A stretch of DNA of 64,000 nt from Legionella sp. W10-070 (GCF_900640175.1 NZ_CAAAJC010000007.1:53002-117001); one strand, 5' to 3'; positions 1 to 11,600 are shown, numbered from the stretch's first letter. The notes: a model not told the origin generated them from the letters alone. Program-made: numbers and translations.

Positions 1-36
1 ATTAAATCTTGCTTATCTAGCATAAGGACTGAAATC

Positions 37-1572
37 ATGCAAAGAAAAAAAAGACATTATTTTAGGAATATCATACTAACAGCCTTTTTCTTCTGTCTGA
101 TGCTGCCGAATGTGCAGGCGGCCAAGCCCCTATGGACGTTTGTACCGCAAACACCTACCGAAATTACCGTAACTAAAGAGGATAGCGTACAGGTTATCTA
201 CACCGTGCACAATCAGTCCTCAAGACCAAAAATTCTGGTGATGAAACCCATTGCCGGCATAAGTCAAAGCACGCCCTGTCAATTAGCACCCAAAGGGGTC
301 TGTACGCTGACGCTCAACGTGAATGGTTCAGCCTTGCAGGGAGATGTGTTCGGTGGCCCTGTTTTATGTCAGCAGGGTAATGACTTGCAGTGTTACCAGC
401 CGGGTTCGGCCAATATCGTGCACATTCGTCTGATAGAACAGCCCCCTGTTCAGCAATTCACCATCACGCCATCAGCAGGAGCGAACGGCTCCATTTCGCC
501 TGCAACGGCGCAAGTGGTTAGTGCCGGAAGCAGCCTGACGTTTACGGCAATACCGGATGCAGACTTCGGGGTCAACCAGTGGTTGCTGGATGGCAATGCG
601 GTACAGACTGGCGGTACCAGCTATCAATTGAACAACATCCAGATCAATCATACCGTGCAGGTGACCTTTAATCAGACAACGCTGTCTCCTCTCTCCCAAA
701 ACCTGGCGCTGTCAATTAACAGTCCTGGAGCTGATCCTGCACTAGTTGGCAATGCACGCATCATCCGTATAGAAAATACAGGCTCAATCCCAGCAAACAA
801 CGTCCAGGTGAGCACATCCGGATTTCCTGCTGGCACCTCGATTACCAGTAATGGTTGCACCGGCACACTCAACGCAGGAGCTAACTGCGACATTACCATC
901 ACCCCGGGTGGTACTGCCAGCCCTGATAACAGTGCTAATGCCTGTACCACTTCACCAGGGACTGAGCCTTTGCCTACTGTTGTCACAGTCAGTGCCGATA
1001 ATGCACCCTCAACCAACATTAATGTCTTGGTTCTAGGATACGGCTGTATCTATCAGGGGGGATTTTTGTTTTCTGTCGATGACTCCACTTCTAATACTGG
1101 AAGTATAGGTGGGAAAGTCGCAGCATTAATTGATGAAGAATCAGCAAACCCAAATGGCTTCGAGTGGGCACCAGCAGTACCCGACAATACAACAGCTGAT
1201 AGTATCACCGATGGATTTGCCAACACCCACTCCCTTGCAGTCCCAGTAGATCAATACCCAGCAGCACAAGCCTGTTTGAACAAGAGTGCTCAGGGTTTTA
1301 TTGACTGGTTCATGCCGGCGATTTGCGAGCTTGGACGATTTGCCGGTATAGGCATTGATCCTGGTTGTGGCGTTGCAAATGCTAATCTATATTCTACTTT
1401 ACATACGAATAATTTAGGCGGTTTTGGAAATTTCAGCTACTGGAGTTCTACCCAGTTTTCCGGCCTTCCTGAATTTCTAGCCTGGTATCAGTTCTTCGGT
1501 GATGGCAACTTGACGAATATTAGCAAGACCTTCGAACTTCGGGTTAGGTGTGTCCGGGCTTTTACCCCGTAA
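37..1572 (+). CDS. Secreted protein with InlB-B-type repeat and DUF1566-like C-terminus
   Basis: A 511-residue exported protein. Residues 1-28 form a signal peptide (basic start, hydrophobic core, cleavage after VQA). Residues 30-135 are a beta-rich segment with paired cysteines. Residues 140-212 resemble the divergent InlB B-repeat (TPSAGANGSISP, then GVNQWLLDG and VQVTF). After a beta-sandwich-like stretch, residues 340-511 resemble the DUF1566/Lcl C-terminal domain (YWSST, RVRCVRAF), which is found in Legionella surface adhesins. ATG 37 follows AAGGA. A full-length paralog lies on the other strand at 43398-44912 and shares the 5' leader and the hairpin after the stop. I infer a surface or secreted binding protein; the ligand is unknown. 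Domain calls are from recognition, not a search. Confidence 0.75.
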   Translation: MQRKKRHYFRNIILTAFFFCLMLPNVQAAKPLWTFVPQTPTEITVTKEDSVQVIYTVHNQSSRPKILVMKPIAGISQSTPCQLAPKGVCTLTLNVNGSALQGDVFGGPVLCQQGNDLQCYQPGSANIVHIRLIEQPPVQQFTITPSAGANGSISPATAQVVSAGSSLTFTAIPDADFGVNQWLLDGNAVQTGGTSYQLNNIQINHTVQVTFNQTTLSPLSQNLALSINSPGADPALVGNARIIRIENTGSIPANNVQVSTSGFPAGTSITSNGCTGTLNAGANCDITITPGGTASPDNSANACTTSPGTEPLPTVVTVSADNAPSTNINVLVLGYGCIYQGGFLFSVDDSTSNTGSIGGKVAALIDEESANPNGFEWAPAVPDNTTADSITDGFANTHSLAVPVDQYPAAQACLNKSAQGFIDWFMPAICELGRFAGIGIDPGCGVANANLYSTLHTNNLGGFGNFSYWSSTQFSGLPEFLAWYQFFGDGNLTNISKTFELRVRCVRAFTP

Positions 1573-1592
1573 TCACTTGCCTATTTTCTTTT

Positions 1593-1620
1593 GAGGCAGT
1601 AAAGCTGCCTCTTGACTTTT
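1593..1620 (+). terminator. Hairpin terminator after DUF1566 gene
   Basis: GAGGCAG / CTGCCTC stem (1593-1599 with 1605-1611) with a five-base loop, followed by TTGACTTTTT. The same GAGGCAG stem, with a different loop, follows the paralogous gene at 43398. Confidence 0.7.
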
Positions 1621-1995
1621 TAAAGACAGATTATTCGTATTTGATTATAGCCGATACAAAGCAATATATTAATGGTAAACCAGCATTGAAAACTTGTTAT
1701 TTCATCACTGGGATAGAAATGCAAAATATATTGATCTGCAGAAAATTAGTTATATTGGGCTCTTGATGTCAATTTTAGAGAAGATGACCCAACAGTACAC
1801 AAGTACAACGCGCCAGAGGATTCCGGAGTGTTTAGGCATATTAATAGTCTTCTCAATGAAAAAACCTGAAAAAAGGAGTTAAGGCAGCTAAAGCCAAGTC
1901 TGGATTATCGCACTCATTGTTAATTAATAGATGTTTTATACTGAAATTATTGTTGTATACTAATGCGCTTTAATTGCCAGACGTTCTTTCACTCC
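1621..1995. other. Intergenic region before mfd, no gene seen
   Basis: About 375 bases without a convincing gene. Short open frames here have no ribosome-binding site and no recognisable protein. A -10-like TATACT lies near 1955, about 40 bases before the chosen mfd start, and may belong to its promoter. Confidence 0.4.
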
Positions 1996-4900
1996 ATGGA
2001 AAAATCGATATTTAACCTTCCCCAAAATAGCGCCAGACAAACCTGGGGACAATTGTATGGATGTAGTCTACCCTTAGTCCTTGCTGAATTTTGTCAGCAA
2101 TACTCTGGCGTTAAACTTTTAATTACCCCTGATAACTTGACTGCAGGTCAACTCCTCGCTGAGCTTCGCTTCTTCCTTGGAACAGAAGAGCCTTCACAGG
2201 AATTATTGTTATTTCCTGACTGGGAAACATTACCCTATGACCAGTTTTCACCTCATCAGGACATTATCTCCGAGCGACTATCCACCTTGAATCGGCTTCA
2301 GCAAAGCTCAAATGCTATCGTCATCAGCTCGGCAAGTACCTTAATGCACCGTTTATGCCCCCCGCAGTTCCTCCACCAGCATGCTTTAACGCTAAAAGAG
2401 GGCCAGACCCTGAATCTGGAGCGCTTTAGACAGCAATTACAACAAGCAGGATACCATTGTGTAAACAAGGTGTTGGAACATGGGGAATTTGCTGTAAGGG
2501 GCGCAATTATTGATGTTTTCCCTATGGGAAGCTCCACTCCTTTTCGCATTGAATTATTTGATGATGTTGTTGAGAGCTTGCGTCAATTTGATACCGAGAC
2601 ACAACGAACCATTAAGAGGCTCTCGGCAATTGATCTTTTACCAGCACGTGAACTGCCATTAAATGAGCAAAGTATTACTTTATTTCGACGTGCTTTTAGA
2701 GAACAATTTGCGGGTAATCCCAGTCACTGTCCAATTTATGAGGCAGTCAGTGACAGGCAATTTCCTTCAGGTATCGAATATTACCTGCCATTATTTTTTG
2801 ACCAAACAGCCACTTTCTTTGATTATTTACCAACAGATACCAAGATATGCCTTATTGAGGCAATTCAAGACCAGGCTGAACAATTTTGGCAGGAAGTATC
2901 TACCCGCTATGAACAACGCAGTTATGATATTACCCGCCCTATTCTCAAACCCAGTCATTGTTTTCTAACACCCACTGAGTTGCTGACTCATACCAACCAG
3001 TATCAACCGCTACGTTGCTATCATAAAGCAATAGAAAAGAAAGGAACCTTTAACTTTAATATTGGAAAAGCACCGTCCTTGCCTCTGGAGCGACAGGCAG
3101 AACATCCTCTTGCAAAACTTGTTCATTACTTAACCGATGAAACGAAGCGCTACCTTATCGTGACGGAAAGTGCCGGGCGGCGTGAGGTTCTTTTAGACCT
3201 TTTAAAACAAGAAGGAGTAACACCTAAAGTACAGCCTTCCTGGCAACATTTTCTTACTGATGACAGTCCAATCAATATCACCACTGGACCCCTTATTTAT
3301 GGTGCAGAATTTCTGGAACAAAACATTGTCCTCATCGTAGAAGCACAGTTGTTTGGTGAGCAGGCTGTACCCCAACGCCGCAGTGGGCAAAAAGCAATTG
3401 ATCCTGATTTAATTATCCGCGACTTAGCTGAGCTGCGGGTAGATGCTCCTGTAGTTCACTTACAATTCGGTGTAGGCCGTTATAAAGGGCTGAAAACCCT
3501 GGAAAGCAGCGGAACTGTCAATGAATTTCTCATATTAGCCTATGCTGGTGAAGATAGAATTTACGTCCCTGTTACATCCTTGCATCTGATTAGTCGTTAC
3601 ACAGGTACTGATAGCGATCATGCTCCATTGCACAAACTTGGCTCTGATCAGTGGCAAAAAGAAAGAAGAAAGGCTTCGGAAAAAATTCATGACATCGCCA
3701 TTGAGCTACTGGAAATCTATGCCAAGCGCGAAGCAAAACCAGGATATATTTATCAATTTGACCAAAGCGACTACCACCGTTTCGCCAGTGGCTTCCCTTT
3801 TATTGAAACCACAGACCAACTTCAAGCCATTGAACAAATTATTAAAGATATGGAATCAACCCGCCCTATGGATAGACTCATCTGCGGCGATGTAGGTTTT
3901 GGCAAAACTGAAGTTGCCATGCGTGCTGCGTTTATTGCTGTTCAAAATGGAAAACAGGTTTGTGTATTGGTACCGACAACATTGCTTGCAGGCCAACACT
4001 TTGAAACCTTTCGTGATCGTTTTGCTCAATTCCCTGTTAATATTGACTTGCTTTCACGCTTTCGCAGCGGCAAAGAATCAGAAAAAGTGATCGCTGGTTT
4101 GAAAAGCGGGCAGGTTGATATTGTCATTGGCACCCATAAGCTCTTTTCAAAAACCATCGAATTTAAAAACCTGGGGTTACTTATCATCGATGAAGAACAT
4201 CGATTTGGTGTTAAACAAAAAGAACATATCAAATCGTTGAGAACCCATGTTGATATCTTGTCCATGACAGCCACCCCTATTCCCAGAACATTGAACATGG
4301 CCATGGCAGGCATTCGAGATATTTCACTTATTGCCACCCCGCCGGCCAAACGATTAGCCATCAAAACATTCTGGCAGGAAAAAAGCGATTTTACTCTGCG
4401 CGAAGCTATCCTTCGTGAAATATTGCGAGGAGGCCAGGTTTATTTCCTTCATAATGACATCCAGACCATAGAGCGTGTCTGTCAAGATTTGCAATTGCTG
4501 GCTCCAGAAGCCAAAATCCGCAGCGCACATGGCCAAATGCGCGAACGTGAGCTGGAGCGTATTATGTCGGATTTCTACCACCATCGCTTTAATGTGCTGG
4601 TCTGCACAACAATTATTGAAACAGGTATTGATATACCAACAGCAAATACCATTATCATTGATCGGGCGGATAAGTTTGGTTTGGCGCAACTTCATCAATT
4701 ACGAGGCCGGGTAGGCCGCTCTCATCATCAGGCTTATGCCTATTTGCTTACTCCCAATAAAAAACTGCTAACCCAGGATGCTATTAAACGTCTGGAAGCC
4801 ATTGTTTCCCTGGAAGATCTGGGAGCTGGTTTCACCCTGGCAACCCATGATATGGAAATTCGAGGAGCAGGAGAATTATTGGGAGAAGATCAAAGCGGCA

Positions 4901-5451
4901 ATATGCAAGCAATAGGTTTCAATTTATTTATGGAAATGCTGGATAAGGCAGTAACTGACTTAAAGGCAGGTAAAACACCGGAGCTGGCAGCACCTATGCA
5001 CCAAGGCCCAGACATTGATTTACGGTTAAGCGCCATTCTTCCAGAAGACTATATTACCGATATCCACACTCGCCTTATTATGTATAAGCGTATTGCCAAC
5101 GCTACAGATAAACAACAACTCCGCGATCTGCAGATTGAAATGATCGACCGATTTGGCTTACTACCGCAACCAGCTAAAAATCTATTACTAGTGACTGAGT
5201 TAAAATTACTGGCCGGCCAACTTGGTATAAACAAAATCAATGCCGACCAACAAAATGGAAGAATCGAATTTAATGACCAGCCAAACATTAATCCCGGTGT
5301 ATTAATTAATCTGATTCAGGTGCATGCCAAACGTTATCAAATGGATGGCCCAACGCGCCTGAGATTTACCCTGGATAGCTCCTCTTCAGAAGAACGTATC
5401 CATGAAATTCAGTCTTTATTAAAAAAATTAGCTAACAAGGAAACCGCTTAA
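1996..5451 (+). CDS. mfd: Transcription-repair coupling factor Mfd
   Basis: Mfd displaces RNA polymerase stalled at DNA lesions and recruits UvrA. The protein is 1151 residues, close to the family norm. It has a UvrB-like N-terminal module (LLLFPDWETLPYDQFSPH), a CarD-like RNA-polymerase-interaction domain near residues 470-540 (VVHLQFGVGRYKG), a RecG-like helicase core with Walker A GDVGFGKT near residue 631 and DEEH, the RGRVGR motif VI, and a C-terminal TRCF domain. The open frame extends 11 codons upstream, but the family start MEKSIF fits ATG 1996. It stands alone as a monocistronic gene, with the DUF1566 gene upstream and the Sel1 gene downstream. Nothing is truncated. Confidence 0.97.
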   Translation: MEKSIFNLPQNSARQTWGQLYGCSLPLVLAEFCQQYSGVKLLITPDNLTAGQLLAELRFFLGTEEPSQELLLFPDWETLPYDQFSPHQDIISERLSTLNRLQQSSNAIVISSASTLMHRLCPPQFLHQHALTLKEGQTLNLERFRQQLQQAGYHCVNKVLEHGEFAVRGAIIDVFPMGSSTPFRIELFDDVVESLRQFDTETQRTIKRLSAIDLLPARELPLNEQSITLFRRAFREQFAGNPSHCPIYEAVSDRQFPSGIEYYLPLFFDQTATFFDYLPTDTKICLIEAIQDQAEQFWQEVSTRYEQRSYDITRPILKPSHCFLTPTELLTHTNQYQPLRCYHKAIEKKGTFNFNIGKAPSLPLERQAEHPLAKLVHYLTDETKRYLIVTESAGRREVLLDLLKQEGVTPKVQPSWQHFLTDDSPINITTGPLIYGAEFLEQNIVLIVEAQLFGEQAVPQRRSGQKAIDPDLIIRDLAELRVDAPVVHLQFGVGRYKGLKTLESSGTVNEFLILAYAGEDRIYVPVTSLHLISRYTGTDSDHAPLHKLGSDQWQKERRKASEKIHDIAIELLEIYAKREAKPGYIYQFDQSDYHRFASGFPFIETTDQLQAIEQIIKDMESTRPMDRLICGDVGFGKTEVAMRAAFIAVQNGKQVCVLVPTTLLAGQHFETFRDRFAQFPVNIDLLSRFRSGKESEKVIAGLKSGQVDIVIGTHKLFSKTIEFKNLGLLIIDEEHRFGVKQKEHIKSLRTHVDILSMTATPIPRTLNMAMAGIRDISLIATPPAKRLAIKTFWQEKSDFTLREAILREILRGGQVYFLHNDIQTIERVCQDLQLLAPEAKIRSAHGQMRERELERIMSDFYHHRFNVLVCTTIIETGIDIPTANTIIIDRADKFGLAQLHQLRGRVGRSHHQAYAYLLTPNKKLLTQDAIKRLEAIVSLEDLGAGFTLATHDMEIRGAGELLGEDQSGNMQAIGFNLFMEMLDKAVTDLKAGKTPELAAPMHQGPDIDLRLSAILPEDYITDIHTRLIMYKRIANATDKQQLRDLQIEMIDRFGLLPQPAKNLLLVTELKLLAGQLGINKINADQQNGRIEFNDQPNINPGVLINLIQVHAKRYQMDGPTRLRFTLDSSSSEERIHEIQSLLKKLANKETA

Positions 5452-5667
5452 ATATACTAATCTTACGGCATGTTGTATGCTTATCCACTAAGCTATTGAC
5501 AAGAGCTGGGAAGTAAAAACGAGCAAGAACCCAATTAACAAACGCTTCTTTCTTAAATACCATGATATTGGGCTATAAGGACAAGGGGGGATTAAGTATT
5601 TTGGGAGATTAAAAAGTTTTTTAGGCATATGTATTAAGCGAGGACTAACCTATAGAAGGCTATCATC

Positions 5668-6792
5668 ATGGACATGAAAAAATATATTATTTCACTTTCT
5701 ATTGCGACTTTATCCCTTTCCCCTCTCTATGCCAGCACTGAAGAAGGAGAGGCAGCCTATAATAACAAACGATACGAAAAAGCGTTTGTCCTGCTTTCTG
5801 ATGAGGCAGCCAAAGGCAATGCAAAAGCTCAATTCCTCCTCGGTAAAATGTATTATCACGGCCAGGGCGTTACTCATAATCCGGAAAAAACAGAACAACT
5901 CTTGCTTGCTTCTGCCAATCAGGGAAACGTAGATGCACAAGTATTACTGGCAGGCTTTTACTGGTATGAAAATACACCAGATGGCTTTAGGAAAGCGCTC
6001 TCATGGTATGAAAAAGCCGCAGCACAAAATAACCCTGACGCAGAATATGCCCTTGGTTATATGTACAATCATGGTACAGGTGTAGGGCAAAATTATGAGA
6101 CTGCCATATCATGGTATAAAAAAGCGGCAGAGCAAGGACATGCTGATGCAGCCCTGTCCATAGGATATATGTATGATACTGGAACTGGTGTACAAAAAGA
6201 TTTACCTGAAGCTATAAAATGGTACCGAAAGGCTGCTGATCTTGATAATCCTGGAGCACTGTATAACCTGGGTCTAATCCATAAATTTGGCGATGGTATG
6301 CCTCAAGATGAAAGTAAAGCGTTTGAACTGTTCCAAAAAGCAGCCGACAAGGGGCATACCAAATCTCAGCTTGAGGTCGGTTATTTTTACGATACTGGCA
6401 AAGCAGGCAAAACCGACTTGCAAAAAGCCGCGTACTGGTATCAAAAAAGTGCTGATCAGGGAAATCCTAATGCCCAATTTAATATAGGAGATATGTACCT
6501 GTATGGGGATGGAGTGACGAGGAATGTAGAGCAGGCGTTTAATTGGATCCGTAAAGCCGCAGAACAAGGCTATGGAAGAGCACAAAACAAAATGGGTATC
6601 TTTTATCGTGATGGGATAGGAGCTACAGCCAACCCTGTCGAAGCCTACGCCTGGTTTAGCACAGCGGTAGTCAATGGATTTACAGATGCGTCCCAAAGTC
6701 GGGATGAGCTGGAAAAAACATTAAGTTCAGAACAACTGCAACAAGCCAAAGAGATGGCTAAAAATTATTCTGAGAGGTATAAAAGCCAATAG
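5668..6792 (+). CDS. Exported Sel1-repeat protein
   Basis: A 374-residue protein with a signal peptide at 1-22 (cleavage after LYA), followed by about eight tandem Sel1-like repeats of roughly 36 residues from residue 40 to 340. The repeats show the pattern A-x-x-x-L-G-x-M-Y-x-x-G-x-G-V and A-x-x-W-Y-x-K-A-A. Sel1 repeats are alpha-solenoids that mediate protein-protein contacts. In Legionella some (LpnE, EnhC, LidL) promote host-cell entry or trafficking. This one is shorter than EnhC and similar in size to LpnE, but I cannot assign orthology. ATG 5674 (MKKY) is a possible alternative start. The gene stands alone and converges on the acyl-CoA synthetase, with a large stem-loop between. Confidence 0.85.
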   Translation: MDMKKYIISLSIATLSLSPLYASTEEGEAAYNNKRYEKAFVLLSDEAAKGNAKAQFLLGKMYYHGQGVTHNPEKTEQLLLASANQGNVDAQVLLAGFYWYENTPDGFRKALSWYEKAAAQNNPDAEYALGYMYNHGTGVGQNYETAISWYKKAAEQGHADAALSIGYMYDTGTGVQKDLPEAIKWYRKAADLDNPGALYNLGLIHKFGDGMPQDESKAFELFQKAADKGHTKSQLEVGYFYDTGKAGKTDLQKAAYWYQKSADQGNPNAQFNIGDMYLYGDGVTRNVEQAFNWIRKAAEQGYGRAQNKMGIFYRDGIGATANPVEAYAWFSTAVVNGFTDASQSRDELEKTLSSEQLQQAKEMAKNYSERYKSQ

Positions 6793-6798
6793 AACAAT

Positions 6799-6863
6799 AA
6801 CGGAATTTGGAACAAAGAGAAGCTAATTATGAAATAGATTAGCTTCTTAACCCAAATTCCGTT
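6799..6863. terminator. Nested two-arm stem-loop between convergent genes
   Basis: The outer arms AACGGAATTTGG (6799-6810) and CCAAATTCCGTT (6852-6863) pair perfectly. Inside them AGAAGCTAAT (6818-6827) pairs perfectly with ATTAGCTTCT (6838-6847). It lies between two converging genes and probably acts as a bidirectional terminator, although no strong T-run follows on the + strand. Confidence 0.6.
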
Positions 6864-6885
6864 GGTTTACTCCCTGAGATTTTTC

Positions 6886-8544
6886 TTACTCCCAAACTAT
6901 CGTACTGTGTTGGCTAATTGCCTGAGTGATAAGATCCCTATAATTTGATTCAACAATCCGCCGTTTAACCTTTAATGTTGGTGTTAAAAAACCGTTTTCA
7001 GGAGTCCAGCCGTCTTTTGCAACAATTATATGACTAATTTTTTCATAACTGGCTAATTGACTATTGACCCTATGCAGGTTGTCCTGAAGCTCTTGTTTTA
7101 TATCTTCCTTCTCTTTATTGCGCCCTTTTTCACTTAAGGTCACAACTAAAACATTATTAGGCAGCTCCCGACCTACCAGACAAAGTTGCTCAATCTCAGT
7201 ATAGTTTGAAAAACGTTCTTCTATGGGGGTGGGGACAATAAACTCACCTTTCTGATTTTTAAAATTCTCTGACAGGCGACCTATTATTTTCACATTGTTG
7301 TTTTCATCCAGTTCAGCAATGTCACCCGTATTCAACCAACCATCTGTAGTTAAGGCTTCCTCTGTCGCCTCCTTGTTTTTATAATACTCTTTCATCAAAC
7401 AGGGGGATTTAGTCATTAATTGATTGTCTTTCCCTAATTTCACCTCAACCTGGAGGCGAGGCGTTCCCACGTAACCCGGACGGCGATGGTCAAGTAGAGA
7501 GAATGTTGCATAAGCCAAATTTTCAGTTTGCCCATAACCTTCCTGAATTTTTATATCCAATTTATCAAAAAATGCAAGAATAGACTCTGGCAAATGAGAG
7601 GCTCCGGAAAAAGAATTGGTACAACGACTTAAACCTAATTGATGTTTTATTTTCTTTTTAATCAAACTGGAGACCAGTGGAATTTTAAGGAGAAAATCAA
7701 GTTTGGCCGGCGGTAACTTTTGTTCTATTTTTTGTTGGAATACCCCCCAAATTCGCGGTACAGCAGTAAAAAAAGTAGGTTGGACTTCCCGTAAATTATC
7801 CGCAAACTTGTCAAGGCTCTCCACAAAAGAGACATCACAGGGAATCGTTACACTGCCTAATTGTATTGCAGATCGCTCATAAACATGAGCCAAAGGCAAA
7901 TAAGACATCAGGTGATAATAATCAACCTCTCGGATCCGTTTAATATCCTGAGGAAATAATGTCAGGTAATTAGCAATTATTTCATGGGTATAAACAGCTC
8001 CCTTCGGCTTACCCGAAGTACCAGAGGAGTAAATAATAGTATATTTATCATCAGGGAGGGACTCCGCTACTTCCTCTACAGGTTCTTTAGCCAGGATATC
8101 AGACCAATGGTAGGAAGCCTCAAGTGCATCATGATAATCGAAACTTACCGTTGTCAATTCATCAGGGATATAACGACGAACCCGTTGATGATCATCGAGT
8201 TTACCAATAAAAACCATCTTAATTTCAGCATGCTCCAGAACATATTTAATGCTCTCCTCATGCTGATTGGCAAACAAAGGAACACTCACCATTCCTGCCA
8301 GGCTGATACCAAAATCTGTGATAAACCATTCTGCACAATTTTTTGAAAAAATTGCCACATGATCACCTCGTTTGAGCCCTGCATCATGCAGGAAGCGTGC
8401 AACCTTCCTCGCCTGACGCATGACCATCCTCCAGGTAAATTCATGCCATTTTCCCCCTCGAGGCTGTCTTAAATAGACCCTGTCACCCGCTTGCTGTTCA
8501 TTTTTAATTAAAAGCTGGTTTAATGAATTAGAGAGTATTTCCAT
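6886..8544 (-). CDS. Long-chain acyl-CoA synthetase (AMP-binding)
   Basis: A 552-residue member of the ANL adenylating family that activates fatty acids to acyl-CoA through an acyl-AMP. Visible signatures are the P-loop YSSGTSGKPKG (172-182), the GYGQTE motif and the late LNTGDIAELD motif followed by GRLSENFKNQKGEF. The short, lysine-bearing C-terminal lid and the 550-600 length match the FAA/long-chain subfamily rather than acetate or aromatic-acid ligases. It is a single gene between the Sel1 gene (convergent) and the 1034-residue effector-like gene upstream on the same strand, 103 bases away. The substrate chain length cannot be read from the sequence. Confidence 0.88.
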   Translation of the reverse strand: MEILSNSLNQLLIKNEQQAGDRVYLRQPRGGKWHEFTWRMVMRQARKVARFLHDAGLKRGDHVAIFSKNCAEWFITDFGISLAGMVSVPLFANQHEESIKYVLEHAEIKMVFIGKLDDHQRVRRYIPDELTTVSFDYHDALEASYHWSDILAKEPVEEVAESLPDDKYTIIYSSGTSGKPKGAVYTHEIIANYLTLFPQDIKRIREVDYYHLMSYLPLAHVYERSAIQLGSVTIPCDVSFVESLDKFADNLREVQPTFFTAVPRIWGVFQQKIEQKLPPAKLDFLLKIPLVSSLIKKKIKHQLGLSRCTNSFSGASHLPESILAFFDKLDIKIQEGYGQTENLAYATFSLLDHRRPGYVGTPRLQVEVKLGKDNQLMTKSPCLMKEYYKNKEATEEALTTDGWLNTGDIAELDENNNVKIIGRLSENFKNQKGEFIVPTPIEERFSNYTEIEQLCLVGRELPNNVLVVTLSEKGRNKEKEDIKQELQDNLHRVNSQLASYEKISHIIVAKDGWTPENGFLTPTLKVKRRIVESNYRDLITQAISQHSTIVWE

Positions 8545-8647
8545 TACTTTCCCTTTTTTATTTTAGCGCTTAAGTTAATAATAGTATTAAAGAATTATAT
8601 AGTGCCAGTATTTTTAATACATATTTCACTGGCAAGGGGAAATTACC

Positions 8648-11600
8648 TTATCCAGGGAAAGGATTACAACCCGCCTGACTTTGATCAGAGTTCATCTTTT
8701 CAGGGTTGAAAAAACCAGCGGTACTAAGTCTTGTAAATGCTTGGTTCCTTGTTTTATTAAATACTACCTCTGCTTCTGGAGCAGCTGCAGCGCTGCGCAT
8801 GGCATCTGTACCTGCAGACACTGTTTGACGTAATAGTTCTGAGTTTTTCTCATAACAGTTAGTAATTTTATACGTTTGACCTGAAATTGAATGAGAATCG
8901 TTTCGGATAAACCCTTCCATCCTTGCAGCCACTTCGTTAGCAAAAACATCTGCAGGCCCCCTGAACCCTACCCGAGCAAAAGTTCTTGTAAACATCGTGG
9001 TTAGTTTACTTAAGCCATGAGGAATGCGGGTAATATCCTTTATCGTTTTATCTCGCAAATCACGCCAAGGTTGCAAAGAAGCAGTAACAGGACTCAAAAG
9101 GCAACGAATTAATAAAGGAATATAATCTGTTATCAGAGTAATTGTACGGGTAAAGATAGACCGTTCTGGCTTAGGATAAAATGCCAGTTTCAATCCTCTT
9201 AGCATCACATTCTGATTATCAATACCCTGGAATAAATGGCGAGCTGTCATTAACAGCTCTCGCTTGAACGTATTATCCAGCTCAGGTAACAGATCCTGAT
9301 GTTCTTTAAGCATGTGGATGAACCGCAAACGCTTTGCCTCAATCTCAGGATTGACTTTCTTTTCGTCCAGGATACGCTTGGAATTCTCTATCTGTTCTTG
9401 CAAACGCTGTCTTAATTGTTCATCAGTTACTAATGAATCTCGCCAACTGGTAATTTGTTGTTCGCTAGCCTCTGGACAAAAATTCTTTAATTCTTTTTCT
9501 AATGAACTCATCGTTTCTTCTACCGGTTTTCCATGGTTTGGTTCTAACAGGTCGATTAAGAGAAGTCCTAATTTGGCACCCGCGAAAGCCCAACCTACCG
9601 GTGCCACACTCCCCACATCTTCCCTTATATGCTCACTTAACCAGGGAATATCCAGATAATTAGCCAGGGTATATCCTAAACCAACAGCCAATGCACCATA
9701 CACAATGGTGTTCGCCGGATTTCTTTCAAACTGTTTGGTGCCAATTGCTATCCAACTATCCCCCCCATGAATAGCCGCTTCAAACAGTGCGGCAAATACT
9801 TTTGCCTGGGTAAATCCTGAGGCGATTGCAGCCGATGATGTGCCATGTGCCATCAAATCACCAACCATATGTGAGAAAGCCAGGTAAGATTTAGGTAAGA
9901 AAGCAAACAATCCTGGCGTAAATATCGCCAAGCCCCCTGCAGCATAGCTGGTAGAAAAAATTAACCCGGTAAAAGGGTGCTTGGCATGAATATTATGCAC
10001 AAAGGTATCATTAACTGCCTCTATTCCTGAAAATACAGCATTGCCGATATCATCCCACTCGCCTGCATTTAAATGATAGGGCATCCCGGTAAAGCAAGAA
10101 CTGGAAGCTGATAAAGATCGTGAATCAGACTCGCTTCCCAAATTGAGGATAACCTTTTCTTTATTTCTTATTTGATTTTCAAGATTCTTTCTATCGTTAA
10201 TCTTCACATCCAGGATAGAACGAAGCCTATGTAAAATCTGTTCTTGCTTAGTAAGACTAGCGTAGTCATTTCCCCAGGCACCTGTTTTAAAATCAGCCCT
10301 TAATTCATCAAAACCTTTAAATTTTAAATTCTGAAAAGAAGCACGAATACCATTGGCCATATCTAAAATAGTATTGCTGATAAAACTACCTAATTTTTGT
10401 CCTAAGAGGGTTCCTGCTGAGTAATGTTTAAAAACAAACTTATTATATAAATGCTCTGCAAGAGCGTTTTTTGGAGAGTTAGTACGGACGGTAATCATTA
10501 ACTTCGAAGCTAACGACGGCATTTTATAGTGTCCGAAAGAAAAAAAACTTGTGAAGAAACCTAAAGGCAGGTCAATCGCTAATCCGACCACTACGCCAAT
10601 GACAACATTCACTGTACCGGCAGAAAGACGCTTGAATGTATACCCTGGCGCTGCATTGACTTGCCATTTGGTAAAACGGGTAGTTAATAAATGATGACCA
10701 TCCAGAGTATAGCCTTTGTCAGTTTTAATGATGCCATGCCCATCAATTGCAGCTATAGCCTCTAAGGTGCTTTTTATTTTTTTCTCATCGTGGCCCAAGT
10801 GAGAAAAGTCAACAGCAACTTTTTGGTTGTCCTCCAGGTAAAATCGACCCTGATGAGCAGCCAGGATGGGATTATGAGGATCTGCTTCATAATCCCTCAG
10901 GGCTTTTAAAGCATCTTCACAAGAGCTGTTAAGGTCACCTCGCATTAATGATTTGGCATCACGGCTATAAGTAATATTCTGATTCAGCTCCTGAATTTTA
11001 ATCAAGGTCGCCATACTCATGGTTTTTGCTATTGTCATGATAGAATCACTGCCTGTTGCCTTGAGTATGGACTGAACCGTATTTGCATCCGCCCTGCTGA
11101 CACGCTCAGCCAGATTTTCAAGTAGCTGAATCTGGTGGGCATAAAAGGCTTTCATCTTCTCTACAGCCTTTTTATCAAATTTTTTAAGACTCTCTAAAGT
11201 ATTATCTGCCTCATTGCTTTGTCTTCTTAATTCTTTTAATACTTTATCAAGCACCATTTGGACACGTTTTTTCTCTAAATCAAGGTTGGCATTCGCGTTA
11301 AAGGTATTGGCTAATAATTCCAGTTCTTGCAGAGAAGCAAGGTTGTCTTGAGCAATATTGACCAATGCTTCCTTCTGCTCAAATTTGTGAGATATTATCC
11401 CTTTCTCGTGCGCACGGCTTAAAATCTGACGTCTATATAGCCCAAGGGCTGCAATGGCACGCGCTGTTGGGGATTCAACTTCCAACAAGCCGTAACGTAG
11501 CGCTTGTTGTAAAGCCGCTGCCGTTGTATGCCAGACAAAATTTTCCGTCTGTTCATCTTCCTTAATAAAATGCAATGCACCTGCTTGAGATAAAGGGAAC

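Noticed and set aside
1694..1882. Short frames between the DUF1566 gene and mfd
   Set aside because: Low-quality composition, no ribosome-binding site and no family resemblance.
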